NCBI GenBank assembly: GCA_027475525.1
Contig: JAMWFC010000083.1
Coordinates: 248,001-312,000, forward strand
Reading direction: 5' to 3'
Source: Macrolepiota albuminosa
Lineage: Eukaryota; Basidiomycota; Agaricomycetes; Agaricales; Agaricaceae
DNA length: 64,000 nucleotides
The translations under genes were made by a program, and so were the position numbers. The notes below the pieces were generated by a model. It searched no databases, was not told the origin of the DNA, and saw only the letters and a program-made list of their open reading frames with translations. Each line of letters begins with the position of its first letter. Position 1 is the first letter of the stretch. Positions 23,223 through 34,472 of the stretch are shown here, piece after piece.

Positions 23223-24018
23223 TGTCAGGTTCCGCTGAGTCGGGGGCCTTCCGGGAAAGCAATGCCCTTACGATGCGGACTTGATCTACGGATACTCGGG
23301 TGTCTGGAACTCCGGGGCTAGGACTCCGGGGTTCAAGGCAAGGACAGGGGTAATCCCGGGAGAGGGGACTAGAGTCCGGGGGTTTTGGATGAGAGTGGCT
23401 GGGAGTTAGAGAGGGTCGAGTCATGAACCGGAGGTTCTAAGACGAGACCAAGTTAGTAACTTAAGAGTCGCGAAGTGCGTACCAAACTTATAGCACGCGA
23501 ATACTAAGGCATGCCAGTCGAAGCGTACCAAATGAGGCGTACCAGTCAAACAAGAGGGCATGCAATAACCAATGTAACAGTGTATGCAATATCAAGACTG
23601 GCGAATACAGTGGGGAGCTATGCTATAAGTACTACGGGAACGTGTCTCGGGGTTCCGGGGTGTCTAGGATGAGTTCCGGGGGCCATTGAGTAGCGGGCAG
23701 GGACTGTATACCGGGATCGCGCGTGTGGGGACGCGCGATCAATTGGCGTGGAGGGAGTTGTGATGCGTGGTGCGTGATGCGTGATGGCCGTGCCGCGAGA
23801 TCCGATCGTTGATGGCGGTTGGTCCCGGGGTCCATGATGCAAGGGTCCCGGGGGGCTGGCTGATGGTGATCGTTGACGGATGATGGCGGCCGTTGATGCG
23901 TGTGATGGCGGTGCCGGTAGTAGTGATGGCGGGGCGCGTTCTGCGGGGTCGGGGGGAGGGTTAGCGGGTGGGGTTCCGGGGGTGTCTCGGGGTGGATCCG
24001 GAGGGGGTCGTGACATCA
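23223..24018 (-). repeat. 3' LTR of chromovirus D (complete)
   Basis: On the minus strand it runs TGATGTCACGACC...GGAACCTGACA, 796 bp, preceded by a run of eight G as polypurine tract (24019-24026). The inner 716 bp match 33757-34472. Confidence 0.9.
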
Positions 24019-24142
24019 CCCCCCCCTTAGCGCCGAGACCCTCCGAGGCGCTCGTAGACGGTGGCACGGGCCGGGGTCTGGGCGTGGGATCCGTCACATG
24101 TCCTGACACGTATCGAAAAAAATTTTCCCATCAAACTCAACC

Positions 24143-26046
24143 ATGTTGCGCACCCCGACGCATTCCCCGACGCCCCCGCCCACCAACGAAGTCGTGCCTT
24201 TGGTCGTATGGGAGGCCCAGGACGCCTGGTATCGGCGCCGCCTGGATCAGGAGCGTGTCGCGGTGCTCTTTCAGCAACGTAGGTGCATTCGCGTGTTTTT
24301 TGCTTGGCCCGATCAACCTCCCTTTTTTAGAACAACAAAACGCACCTGCCCCAACGTAGGTGCATTCGCGTGTTTTTTGCTTGGCCCGATCAACCTCCCT
24401 TTTTTAGAACAACAAAACGCACCTGCCCCGGAGGCGAGACCCAGTCGCCTGCCGGAGGCTGCCCCGGAGGCACCGGTCAGTCCCCCGCTGTTGGTTCCCA
24501 CGGTAGCCCCTCAGGCGGGTCCCAGTCGCCCCGCGCCCACTGTCGCGCGGATGACCGTCCGACCCCCCCGCCCTCCCTCTTCACCTCGCCCCCGCTTGGT
24601 CGCCCCGCGTTTTCGTCGATCGGGGATGGCCCCCAGCACCATGTCGGTGGTCCCGGAGGATCTGCGTATCCCGTGGGCCGCCGTGTCGCAGTCGATGTTC
24701 GAGCAGGCCCTTGAGAGGCCCCGGGGGTTGCCCACCCATGCGTGGTGCGTTAGTAACGGGCCGGTAAGTGACTTTGTACCTTCGTGGCCGCCGCTAACGT
24801 CGACCCAGTGTGTGCACTGCGCTCGCCGGATGGTGCCGTGCCATTTCGAGGCCCCCAGCCCGTCGTCCCGGAGAGACTCGTCGGTGTGCGAGGCGTGTCG
24901 CGACAACCACGAGCGCTGCTCCGTTTCCGCTTTGTGGAGGGCGCGTTGCATGGCGCGGGAGCAGGGGTGGCCGTTGGGGGGTTTGACACGCCAGATGGGG
25001 GTGGAGGAGAGGGACTGGGTGGTCGAGCCGCCGGTGGGAGCGCCGGAGGGTTCCGGGGGAGACGCCGCCCCGACGAGGGGATCTCGGGTTAGGGGGGCGG
25101 CGGGGGTGGGGAGTCGGGGCCGGCCCGTGGTCCTGGTCACGCGCCGGGCAACCCGGGCCGGGGCGAGTTGTGCCGACAAGGGGAAGCGGCGGGCGTCGCC
25201 CAGTCCTTCCCCCGGCCCTTCTAAGCGGCCACGGCTCTCCCGGGAGTCCTCTTCCCCGGCCCCTTCCCTGCGCCTGTCTCCGGCGGTCTTCTCCCCCTTG
25301 TCGGGGCGGCCGCTGGGCGTGGACGTGAGGGCGCTCCAGGAGCGCGTGGATCGGGCCGAGCGGGAGAGGCAGGAGCTGGTTGACCACCATCAGGTCACAG
25401 CTGAACACCTGCGGGGGGTTCGGACGACCCTGGCTCGGAGCGAGGAGGCGGTGAGGCAGGAGGCGGCAGCTCGGCGGTGGATGGAGGAGGACCGGGGGGC
25501 GGCAGCTCGGGAGCTGCAGGAGGCGCGGGTTGCACGAGGGGCGTTGGAGGCCGAGCGGGACGCGCTACGGGCCCGGCTGGAGCAAGGGACGGGTCATCCG
25601 GAGCCGGCCCCCCAGAGCCTGCAGGACGTGGTCGTCGCCCGGATGGCGGCTTTGAGTGAGTGGTTGGAGCCCCTCTACCGAGTTCCCGTGCTGATTTCCT
25701 AGGTTGGGCCTGGGAGCACCGCCTGCTCCTGGACGGGGCGGCTGTGGCGCTGGCTTCTCTGCAGGAGGGTCAGCGGCCTGAGTTGGCAACCCCCGGGGTG
25801 GAGCGTGGGTTGGACCTGCTGGGGAGGCTGGTCTCGGCGCACCGGCGGAGGAACGTCCCAGCGCCGGGCACCTGGTTCGAGAGAATTCTGGACGAAGGCG
25901 AGCCCCTTCCGTCCTGGGACCAGCTGCTGGAGGAGGCGTCACGGGAGTACGTTCTGGGGGAGCGGGAGGGAGAGGAGCCCCGGGGTTGGCCGTCGCGGTC
26001 CAGCGGGGGAGAGGGAGGGAAGGGGGGCCCAGAGACCCCTCACTAG
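24143..26046 (+). CDS. Antisense Zn2Cys6-like coiled-coil protein of chromovirus D
   Basis: Starts 125 bp inside the 3' LTR and reads against gag-pol. Exons: 24143-24278, then after an intron (doubled by the 77-bp duplication) 24408-25655, then 25703-26046. A Pro-rich region precedes CVHCARRMVPC and, 13 residues on, CEACRDNHERC: C-x2-C-x6-C-x13-C-x2-C-x6-C, the Zn2Cys6 spacing of fungal DNA-binding proteins. A basic stretch (KGKRRASP..SKRPRL) resembles a nuclear signal, followed by an Arg/Glu/Ala-rich coiled coil of ~100 residues (RVDRAERERQELVDHH onward) and a C-terminal helical domain. Function unknown. A DNA-binding regulator of the element is one possibility. Confidence 0.72.
24275..24428. 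repeat. 77-bp tandem duplication
   Basis: Two identical 77-bp units that duplicate the first intron of the antisense gene with its splice sites. Confidence 0.95.
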
Positions 26047-26313
26047 CAGTCTTTTTTGCCGAACTTTCTTGACAGTCCCGTTATGTATCCTATAGTGTAG
26101 TGGTAAATCAAAATGTATATACTTGTTCTGCCGAGGTAAGTAAGTAAAGAGAGAGAAAAGAAAGACAGAAACATCGTAAGTAATTTGGCGGGAGAGAGAA
26201 ATTCGGGTGCTACGATGGGAAAGGGTAATAAAAAGGAGCGAGAAAGAAGAAAAAACAGAAAGTATACATGGGAGTTGAATCCCTACCGAATCCAGAGGCG
26301 GGGGTTACACCCG

Positions 26314-29300
26314 TCACTGCCGTCTGTGAGTCCTGCGCCCAGGGGGGTCGTTTCCCGGGTGCCGTTGCTGGAAGTCCCGGAGTTTGTTGAGGGCGCCTTC
26401 GAGGTTTCGTCGCGGTTCCCAAGTGTCGTCCTCCGGGCCGTATCCCTTCCACTGTACGAGGAAGTGGGGTCGTCCACGAATGTTCCGGGAGTCGAGGATG
26501 TCTTCGACCTCGTAGTGGTACTCGTCCTCGACCTCGACCAGGGGAGGGGGTTCGGGTCGTCGTTTGGAGAAGGGATCCGGGGGGTGTCGTTCCAGGAGGC
26601 GGACGTGGAAAACCGGGTGCAGGCCTTTAAGTCCCGGGGGGAGCTCGATCTTGTAGGCGTGGGATGAGACCTTCTTCAAAATTTTGAACGGGCTGAGGCG
26701 CTTGTGATCAAGTTTTGGAGAGGGCCGGCGGGTGCGGAGGTGGCGTCGATCTAACCATACCTTTGTCCCGGGGGTCCAGTCGGGGGTGTCTTCCCGATTC
26801 CGGTCGGCGTGTTTCGCATAGGCCTGGTTCGCGGTGTCGATTTCTTCCCGGAGAAATTCGTGAAGAGACTGGAGATCCCGGGCGACCTCGTGGGCAGCGT
26901 GTGACGGGATGTCCCGGAGCGAGAGCGTCAGTCGAGGATGGTATCCCTTGTTGGCAAAGAAGGGCAATACCCCAGTGGCAGAGTGCGGCGTGTTGTTGTA
27001 CGTGAACTCGGCCAGGAGGAGCTCGGTGTGCCAGTCGTCCTGCAAGTAGTTGACATACAGCCGGAGGTACTGCTCAAGGGACTGGTTGACCCTTTCGGTT
27101 TGACCGTCGGTTTCGGGGTGGTAGGCGGTAGAGAGGTTAGTCTTTACTTCAAGTGCCTTACACAGGGAAGTCCAAAACTTGGACACGAAGAGGGGGCCCC
27201 GGTCGGAGACGATGTTGTCCGGGAGACCATGCTTGGCGAAGACGTGCTCGAGGAACAGCCGGGCGAAGTCCGGGGCGGTATCTGTGGTGTGGCAGGGTAG
27301 GAAGATGCCCTGTTTGGTTAGCCTGCACACAACGACGAGAATGGCATCGAACCCTTCAGATTCCGGGAGCTCGACGATGTGGTCCAGAGATATTGAGGAC
27401 CAGGGGCGTCGTCCGACCGGCAGGGGTTTCAGGAGTCCGTACGGTCGGTGTCGGGGGACCTTGGCCCGGAGGCAGGGCTCGCATGATCGAATGTAACGGG
27501 TCACGTCCTTCTTCAACCCTGGCCAAAAGTAAGTCCGGGAGATGAGCTGGAGGGTCTTACGTATTCCAGGATGTCCCCGGAGCTTGTGGTCGTGGTGTTG
27601 ACGGAGGACGTCGTAGCAAAGTCGGGCGTGATCTGGGACGTAGATGCGGCCGTCCCGGAGGAGGAGTTTTTCGTCGGGTGACAGGGAGAAGGCGGGGTCC
27701 CGGTCGGTTCCATCAGGGGGGTTGCGGGGGTCGTGATCGGTGAAGTACTTGTCTCGGGGGGCGCGGCGAATCTGACTCAGGGTCCCTTCCTCGTTTAAGA
27801 TCAGTAAGGCATTCAAATGTTTGGGAGGGATCACCACGCGATGATTGAACGCATTACGTTCCGCCTCGAACGACTTCTTGGGGTAGACGTCCGGACGGCG
27901 GGTGAGGGCGTCGGGCTTGGCGCCAAGTCGTCCCAGGCGGTATTGGATCGTGAAGTCGTACTCCGAGAGGATCTCGGACCATCGGGCCTGCCGTCGACTG
28001 AGTTGCTTGGTCATGGTGAAGTACTGCAGGTTATTATGATCCGAGTAGACCTGGATCCGGTGCCGGGCTCCCTCGAGATAGGCCCGCCATTGCTTGAAGG
28101 CTTCGACGATGGCGAGGAGTTCCTTGTCGTAAATGTCGTAGTTGAGCTCGGCGTCGATCATGGACCGGGTGTAGAAAGCGACTGGCCGGAGTTCCCCACC
28201 GTCAGATTCCATCTGCGAGAGAATCCCGGCGATGGCGTAGTTGGAGGCGTCGCATTCTAGGATGATCGGGAGGGCCGGGTCGTAGTGCCGGAGTACCGGG
28301 GCGACTGTGAAAGCCTCCTTGAGCAGGTTAAAGACGCTCTGGCACTTACTGTCCCAGTTCCAGGCGATGTCCTTGCGCGTGAGCCGGTTGAGGGGTTTCG
28401 TAATCCCGGAGTAGTTGTCTATAAACCTCCGGTAGAAGTTAGCGAAACCCAGGAAGGATTGTACTTCCTTCACGTTCCGGGGCTGCGGCCAGTTGACAAT
28501 AGCCTCGACCTTATGGGGATCCATGCGAACGCCGTTCGGGGATACTATGACGCCAAGATACTCAACCTCTTCCGTGTGGAATGAACACTTCTCAGGCTTG
28601 GCATGGAGATTGTGCTCCCGGAGGCGTTCGAGGACTTGCTGGACGTGCTTCTGGTGATCCTCCGGCGAGTCGGAGTAGATGAGTATGTTGTCCAGGTAGA
28701 CTATCACGAAGACGTCGCTCATGTCGTGGAAGATGTCGTTCATGAAGTATTGGAACGTGGCGGGGGAGTTAGTCATTCCGAAAGGCATTACAAGGTACTC
28801 AAACAGACCATACCGCGTGCGGAACGCGGTCTTCCACTCATGTCCCGGGGCGATGCGGACGTTGTTATAACCGGAGCGGAGGTCGATCTTTGTATAAACC
28901 TTGGCACTGCGGAGTCGATCGACCAGATCGCCAATGAGTGGGAGCGGGTAGCGGTTCTTCTTGGTGATCTTATTGAGTCCCCGGTAGTCGACACAGAGTC
29001 GGAGCGAGCCGTCCTTCTTCTTGGCGAATAGAACCGGGGCTCCGGCGGCGGAGGCGGAGGGTCGGATGAATCCCTTACTGAGCATTTTGTCGAGGTAGTC
29101 CTTGAGAGCCCGGAGTTCGACCTCCGACATGTTGTAGACCTTGCCGAAAGAGGGGGTGGCTCCTTCCTCGAGGTCGATGGTGTGATCATAGGGGCGGTGA
29201 GGGGGAATCTCCTTGGCGTCTCCTTCGGAGAATATGTCAGCGAACTCGTGATACTCCGGGGGAACTACTTCTAGGAGGATTTGCTCCTCAGTTTTCCGTT

Positions 29301-30782
29301 CCGGGGGAATAGCGTCCCCTCGTAGGTGTTCTTCCGGGAGAGAAGGCGAGGTGTGCGGCTGAAACATGGGAGTTCCATTCCTCATGAGGCGGGCGAAGGG
29401 GGCGGCCCCAATGATCCTGATGTCGAGTGCGCTCGGGTCAATCGGAGTTGCGGAAGCATCGGCCGGAGCGGGTGCGACGCGTGTCTGAGACCGGCAGGGG
29501 TAGTTCGGCCCTTTGTACTTGTTCCGAGGAATGTTTGGGGGTCGATCGGGGGCCTTGCGGTCTCGGACGGGCGTGGGAGGTGCATGCGTCGGGGGCGCGT
29601 CGATCGTCCCGGGGGGGTCGGGCGTCGGGTCGTTCCCTAGGGCCCGGAGGTGCACGGCGGTCGAGGGGTGGTCTTCGGGTCCCGGGAAGGTCATGGTGAG
29701 CGTCCTCCAATCGATATCGGGGTTCGTGTCGCACAGCCAGGGCAGTCCCAGCACCATCGGGGTCGATTCGTGAAGTCGCGTGATCAGGAAGTCGGAAGTG
29801 AACTCGTAGTTGTTGTCCAGGGTCACACGTCCCGAGTGAGACCTTTGGATGGGGCCGGAGGAGGAGGGGGTGCCGTCGAGGCGTTGCAGGCGGAGGGGCT
29901 GGTCGAGGGAGTCGTGGGGGAGGTCGAGAGCGTCGCTGATGAATACTCCGGTGGCTCCACTGTCGATGAGGGCCGAGACTGGTCCTGGGGCGCCGTCCAG
30001 CCTGGCATTGATGACGAAGGATTGGGATGAACGGGACTGGAGTCCGGGGGGTGGTGGAGGCCCGTCCTTCGGTCCAGCCTGGCATTGATGACGAAGGATT
30101 GGGATGAACGGGACTGGAGTCCGGGGGGTGGTGGAGGCCCGTCCTTCGGGGCAGGGTTGGGGGAGTGGGGGATGTCGAAGGGGAGTTGCTGGTTGTCGGG
30201 GGTTGGGTCCCGGGTCAGGCAAAGGGTGAGGTGTCGCCAATCGATGCGGGGGTTAGTGTCTCGGAGCCACGGGAGCCCTAGGACCAGGGGTGCGGAAGGG
30301 TGGAGTTTGGTTATCAACATTCGGAGGGTGTGAGTCTGTCCGTTGGCGAAGGTAACGGGCATACGCACAAAATGAGTGATGTCCCCCGCCGTAGAGGCGT
30401 CGCCGTCGAAGAGGCAGAGTCGTACCGGGACCGGGAGTCGCTGGGCGGGTTCCGGGGCGAGGGTAGACCATGCTTCGTCGATGAAGTTGTCGGTGGCGCC
30501 GCTGTCGACGAGGGTGTTGAGGGGAGTTCCGGAGGGGGTGAGGCGGGTTTTGAGGAGGAGGGAGTGCAAAGAGTGGGAGGGTAGGTAAGCCGTGAGGGTG
30601 TCCGGTATGAGTGTCGTAGAGCGAAGATGTGAGACCGGGGCGGAGAAGACGTCGGGGTCGATTCCGCGATTTAGGGCGTCTTCCGGGTCTAAATCGCCGG
30701 GTCGTTTTCCGAATACTCGTAGGTAGCGTCCTCCCCTTCGAAGGTCCAGGTGGCACGTCCCAGGACCTGTCGTTTGGGGCAC
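26314..30782 (-). CDS. Pol of chromovirus D: two retropepsins, RT, RNase H, integrase, chromodomain
   Basis: Open stretches 29823-30782 and 26314-30240 join into one frame of ~1,460 codons once a 77-bp unit at 29995 is removed. Domains in order: retropepsin 1 ([23 protein letters not shown]), retropepsin 2 ([23 protein letters not shown]), RT ([32 protein letters not shown]), RNase H ([23 protein letters not shown]), integrase HHCC (GHPGIRKT...CEPCLRAK) and core ([28 protein letters not shown]), and a chromodomain ([12 protein letters not shown]...LVQWKGY...TWEP) that in related elements directs integration to modified chromatin. The RT box is YLDN instead of YxDD, read from GAC AAC, which fits a CpG change and probably kills the enzyme. 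Confidence 0.93.
29995..30148. repeat. 77-bp tandem duplication
   Basis: Two identical 77-bp units between the two retropepsin domains of D. Removing one puts both domains in the same frame. Confidence 0.95.
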
Positions 30783-33723
30783 TCGGAGATGAAATGATCT
30801 TTCTCACCACAGAGTATGCAGACACCCTCCCTTCTCCGTCGCTCCTGCACATCCGTCGGGACCTCGATCCAGGGTCGTCCCTTCTTTTGAAGCTGGTTGG
30901 CTCGGAGGGCCTCCTCGTCCCGTTCGTTGTCGAAGTCGAAGTCTTCGGGGTCTCCCGGGGGTTCCTCAGGGCTTGGCACGTCGCCCGGGTCTTGGGCGGC
31001 CACGGCGGCGTTGAGCTGGGCCTGGGGGCGGGTGCCGCTGCCGGGGTTAGCATTGGGTGGGCCGCGACTCACCGGGGGTCGGCCGCCAGGGAACGCGGGG
31101 GGACCGGGGTTTCGACCTTGGGGGTTGGGAGCTTCGCCGGAGGGCCAAGGGGGTCCTCCTCTAGGGTTCCAGGGGGGTCAGGAATTCGAATACTCGCTGC
31201 GGTCTTCCCAGTAGCGTTGGTCGATCTGCATGACGAGGGCCTTGTATCCGTCGTAGGAGGGTTGTTTCGGGGTGAGTCGGAGGACGTCCTTGATGCGTTG
31301 TGGTAGGGCGCGGCGGAGGGCGTACCGGAGGGCGCTGTAGTTCCAACCTGTTTCGTAAGCTTCCTTTTCAAAACGTACGATAAAGGTGGTGAAACGTTCT
31401 TCCGAGCGCATCCGGAGATTGAAGAGGTTGTCCTCGGCCTCGGCCACGGTGTCGTATATCCCAAATTTCCCAGAGAACTCGTCGACGAAGGCTTGCCAGC
31501 GAGCGAGTGCCAGGTTGTTGGGGTCGAACTGGATGAGGGCCGTGTAGTGATCGAAGGCGATCCCCTGGAGGTATGATGCGGCAAAGGCCACCCGGGAGCT
31601 GTCAACCTGAAACGTGAGCGGCTTTGCCTGGAACGTATTGAGACACTGAGTGAGGAAGGTACACCATTTTCGGGGGTCCCGGCCCGTGAAAGCGTCGGGC
31701 TTTTGGATGTCCAATCGTCCTTCGCGGGCGAGGGCGTCGCGAGCGTCGTCCGGTCCGGCAGCGTTGCGGGGAGGGGGGCCAGCATTGTAATAGTAGTAAT
31801 AGTGATTACCCCCCCCTCCTTGAGGAGGAAAAGCACCAAGGGCGGGGCCCCACCCGCCGGGAGGTCCTCCTCCGGGTGGCTCACCTGGGGGTCCACGCCT
31901 GGGAGGTCCGTTGTCCCAAGGGGGTTCGTTCCGCCGGGAGGTCCTCCTTCAGGTGGCTCACCTGGGGGTCCACGCCTGGGAGGTCCGTTGTCCCAAGGGG
32001 GTTCGTTCCTGCCAGGAGGGGGCCCGGGTCTCCATGCAGGGAGTGGCGGGGGTGGAGGGCCTGGGGGTCGTCCTCGAGGTTCAGCTGGGGGTGGCGGAGG
32101 CGGTCGGGGAGGGTTCGGCGGTGTCGGGTCGGGCGGAGGGGGGTTAGGTGCTGGGTCGGGTGCCGGGTTGCGCGGGGGACGTTCAGAGGGTTCGGCGGTG
32201 TCGGGTCGGGCGGAGGGGGGTTAGGTGCTGGGTCGGGTGCCGGGTTGCGCGGGGGACGTTCAATCTGGGAGGGTCGGGCTTGCATCGGGGGTCGCGGGGG
32301 GTTTCGTAGGTCGAAGTGGGGTGGCGGATCGCGGCGGAAGTTGCGTTCCGGGAGGGCCGGGGCGGACGTGGGGGGTGGTGCTGGTGCCGGGGCGGGCGCG
32401 GGCGCGGGGCGTTGTTCGTTGTTGTCGCGCGTGAGCTCGTCAATGTAGCATAGCGTGTCGGTGCCGGGGCAGGCGCGGGCGCAGGACGTTGTTCGTTGTT
32501 GTTGCGCGTGAGCTCGTCAATGTAGCATAGCGTGTCGTCTGTACTAGGGGTGTCCACCCGGGCTCTACCGGGGTTCGTCGGGGGTGGGGGTCGGGCATTG
32601 TCCATTCACGGGAGGGGTTCCAGGGGTCTCTGGGGCTGCCTCCAGGTCTCGAAGGTACTAGGAACGGAATTAGCCCTGCGACGAGTTGACAAGCCTACCG
32701 TGCAGGCAGCGGGTTGGTCGAAAAGGCCTCCAGTCGGGTTGAGGGACCGTAATATGGCTGAGACGTTCTGCCGTTCTTCCCGTTGTCGTTGCTCCGGAGT
32801 GGGGGCCGTGGGGGCTGCCAGGATTGCTGGGGCCGGTTCTGGGGGTTCCCGTCGAATGTGAATCGAGCGACCTGGGTCCGCGGAGTCATCGAGGGGCTGA
32901 GGGGAGGAGGACGCGTGGACTTCGTCGAGCAGCTGCTGTAATTCTTCCTGGAGGATCGTATTGCGCCTATACTTTACCATGGTTTGCTCCGGGAGTTCTC
33001 CCCGCGTGAGGCGATCCCCGAATTTGACCAGGCAGTGAGCCCATTCCTCCGGAGTGCCTTCGAAGTCGTCGTGTCCGAATTCCACGAGCAGCGTCCTTGT
33101 CCGTTGCGCGAAGTTCTCTGGCGAGATCCTGAGGGAGCGGAGTACCTCGTCCCGTTGCCGTTCATACTCCTCGAGGCGTCGTCGTCCCATTGGCGAGGGA
33201 GGGGTTCGAGCGGGTGGGGCGGCGGCCGGGTAATGACGAAGGGGGTAGTCGGGGTAGGGGGGTCCTCGGGGTTCTCGGGGTTGGGGGACGGTGGGGCGGC
33301 GGCCGGGTAATGACGAAGGGGGTAGTCGGGGTAGGGGGGTCCTCGGGGTTCTCGGGGTTGGGGGACGGGGCACTGATAACCGTAGTAGGGGGTGGGTGCA
33401 AAGAGGCCCTCGCTGGGGGGAATCGGGCGAGGTCCACTGGGTACAGGTGGGGTCCCCGGCAGGCCCCCGGGGATGCTCCGGTACGAGGGGACCTCCACGG
33501 GTCGCGCCATGGCTAAATTGGGCGGAGGGGCCCAGCTGGCTGAGGGCCCCAGGTCGTAGAGGGACGGGTCGGGGGCCCAGTGGCGGTGGAGATATGGAGG
33601 TTCGTACGGGAGAGGCGGGTAGACGGGGCGGGGGGTCTGCGCGGAGTAGTGGTCGGGTACCGGGCGTCCGTAAGGGTCGGTCTGGTACCCGGTGGGGTAG
33701 TACGTGTGAGTATACGTAGCCAT
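30689..33723 (-). CDS. Gag of chromovirus D
   Basis: ATG at 33723 follows the 5' LTR by 33 bp. The frame changes exactly at four 77-bp duplications (33213, 32384, 32109, 31854); collapsing them gives one frame of ~908 codons ending at TAG 30689. The N-terminus is Tyr/Pro-rich (MATYTHTYYPTGYQ); then a charged region (RLEEYERQRDEVL), a long Pro/Arg-rich linker, a capsid-type domain (FTGRDPRKWCTFLTQCLNTF...FEKEAYETGWN, 31178-31714) and a zinc knuckle [14 protein letters not shown]. In-frame TGA at 32606-32608 and 31178-31180 both fit CGA. Pol overlaps in the -1 frame, so a -1 frameshift would make Gag-Pol. Confidence 0.8.
31854..32007. repeat. 77-bp tandem duplication (two mismatches)
   Basis: Units at 31854 and 31931 differ only at TCCGGG versus TTCAGG. 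Period 77, in gag of D. Confidence 0.9.
32109..32262. repeat. 77-bp tandem duplication
   Basis: Two 77-bp units in the Pro-rich part of gag of D. Collapsing one restores the frame. Confidence 0.95.
32384..32537. repeat. 77-bp tandem duplication (few mismatches)
   Basis: Units at 32384 and 32461 differ at about four sites, mostly CG versus CA or TG. Period 77, in gag of D. Confidence 0.9.
33213..33366. repeat. 77-bp tandem duplication
   Basis: Two 77-bp units near the gag N-terminus of D. Collapsing one joins the Tyr/Pro-rich start with the rest of gag. Confidence 0.95.
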
Positions 33724-33743
33724 CAAGAACGGTGTAAGGAGAG

Positions 33744-33755
33744 AGTCTTGATATT
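33744..33755 (-). promoter_or_regulatory. Self-primer binding site of chromovirus D
   Basis: On the minus strand AATATCAAGACT lies one base after the LTR end (CCTGACA). It is exactly complementary to AGTCTTGATATT inside the LTR (34133 to 34122), which lies 28 nt after a TATA box. This is the arrangement of Tf1-type self-priming, where the RNA 5' end folds back onto the site next to the LTR. There is no tRNA-like TGG start here. Confidence 0.75.
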
Positions 33756-33756
33756 A

Positions 33757-34472
33757 TGTCAGGTTCCGCTGAGTCGGGGGCCTTCCGGGAAAGCAACGCC
33801 CTTACGATGCGGACTTGATCTACGGATACTCGGGTGTCTGGAACTCCGGGGCTAGGACTCCGGGGTTCAAGGCGAGGACAGGGGTAATCCCGGGAGAGGG
33901 GACTAGAGTCCGGGGGTTTTGGATGAGAGTGGCTGGGAGTTAGAGGGGGTCGAGTCGTGAACCGGAGGTTCTAAGACGAGACCAAGTTAGTAACTTAAGA
34001 GTCGCGAAGTGCGTACCAAACTTATAGCACGCGAATACTAAGGCGTGCCAGTCAAAGCGTACCAAACGAGGCGTACCAGTCAAACAAGAGGGCACGCAAT
34101 AACCAATGTAACAGTGTATGCAATATCAAGACTGGCGAATACAGTGGGGAGCTATGCTATAAGTACTACGGGAACGTGTCTCGGGGTTCCGGGGTGTCTA
34201 GGATGAGTTCCGGGGGCCATTGAGTAGCGGGCAGGGACTGTATACCGGGATCGCGCGTGTGGGGACGCGCGATCAATTGGCGTGGAGGGAGTTGTGATGC
34301 GTGGTGCGTGATGCGTGATGGCCGCGCCGCGAGATCCGATCGTTGATGGCGGTTGGTCCCGGGGTCCATGATGCAAGGGTCCTGGGGGGCTGGCTGATGG
34401 TGATCGTTGATGGATGATGGCGGCCGTTGATGCGTGTGATGGCGGTGCCGGTAGTAGTGATGGCGGGGCGCG
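33757..34472 (-). repeat. 5' LTR of chromovirus D, lacking outer 80 bp
   Basis: Matches 23223-23938 of the 3' LTR and then breaks off; the next base (34473) is the first of the right arm. The lost part holds the LTR start TGATGTCACG and the upstream promoter region. Confidence 0.92.
34122..34163 (-). promoter_or_regulatory. TATA box and predicted RNA start of chromovirus D
   Basis: On the minus strand CTTATAGC (34163-34156) is followed 28 nt later by AGTCTTGATATT (from 34133), proposed as the first bases of the transcript because they pair with the site at 33744-33755. The same arrangement exists in the 3' LTR near 23587-23630. Confidence 0.6.

Larger units (their letters stand above)
23223..34472 (-). 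mobile_element. Ty3/gypsy chromovirus D
   Basis: A minus-strand element of 11.25 kb lying between the two arms: 5' LTR at 33757-34472, self-primer site, gag, pol with a C-terminal chromodomain, antisense gene, 3' LTR at 23223-24018. It is GC- and CpG-rich and the best preserved element here. About eleven differences separate the LTRs, about ten of them C/T or G/A at CpG. The outer 80 bp of the 5' LTR are missing, so no target duplication is visible. Confidence 0.92.

Noticed and set aside
30629..31306. Long plus-strand open stretches opposite gag-pol of D (also 26715-29700 and 31703-32448)
   Set aside because: They are complementary-frame shadows in GC-rich coding sequence; only 24143-26046 has splice sites, a zinc cluster and lies outside gag-pol.
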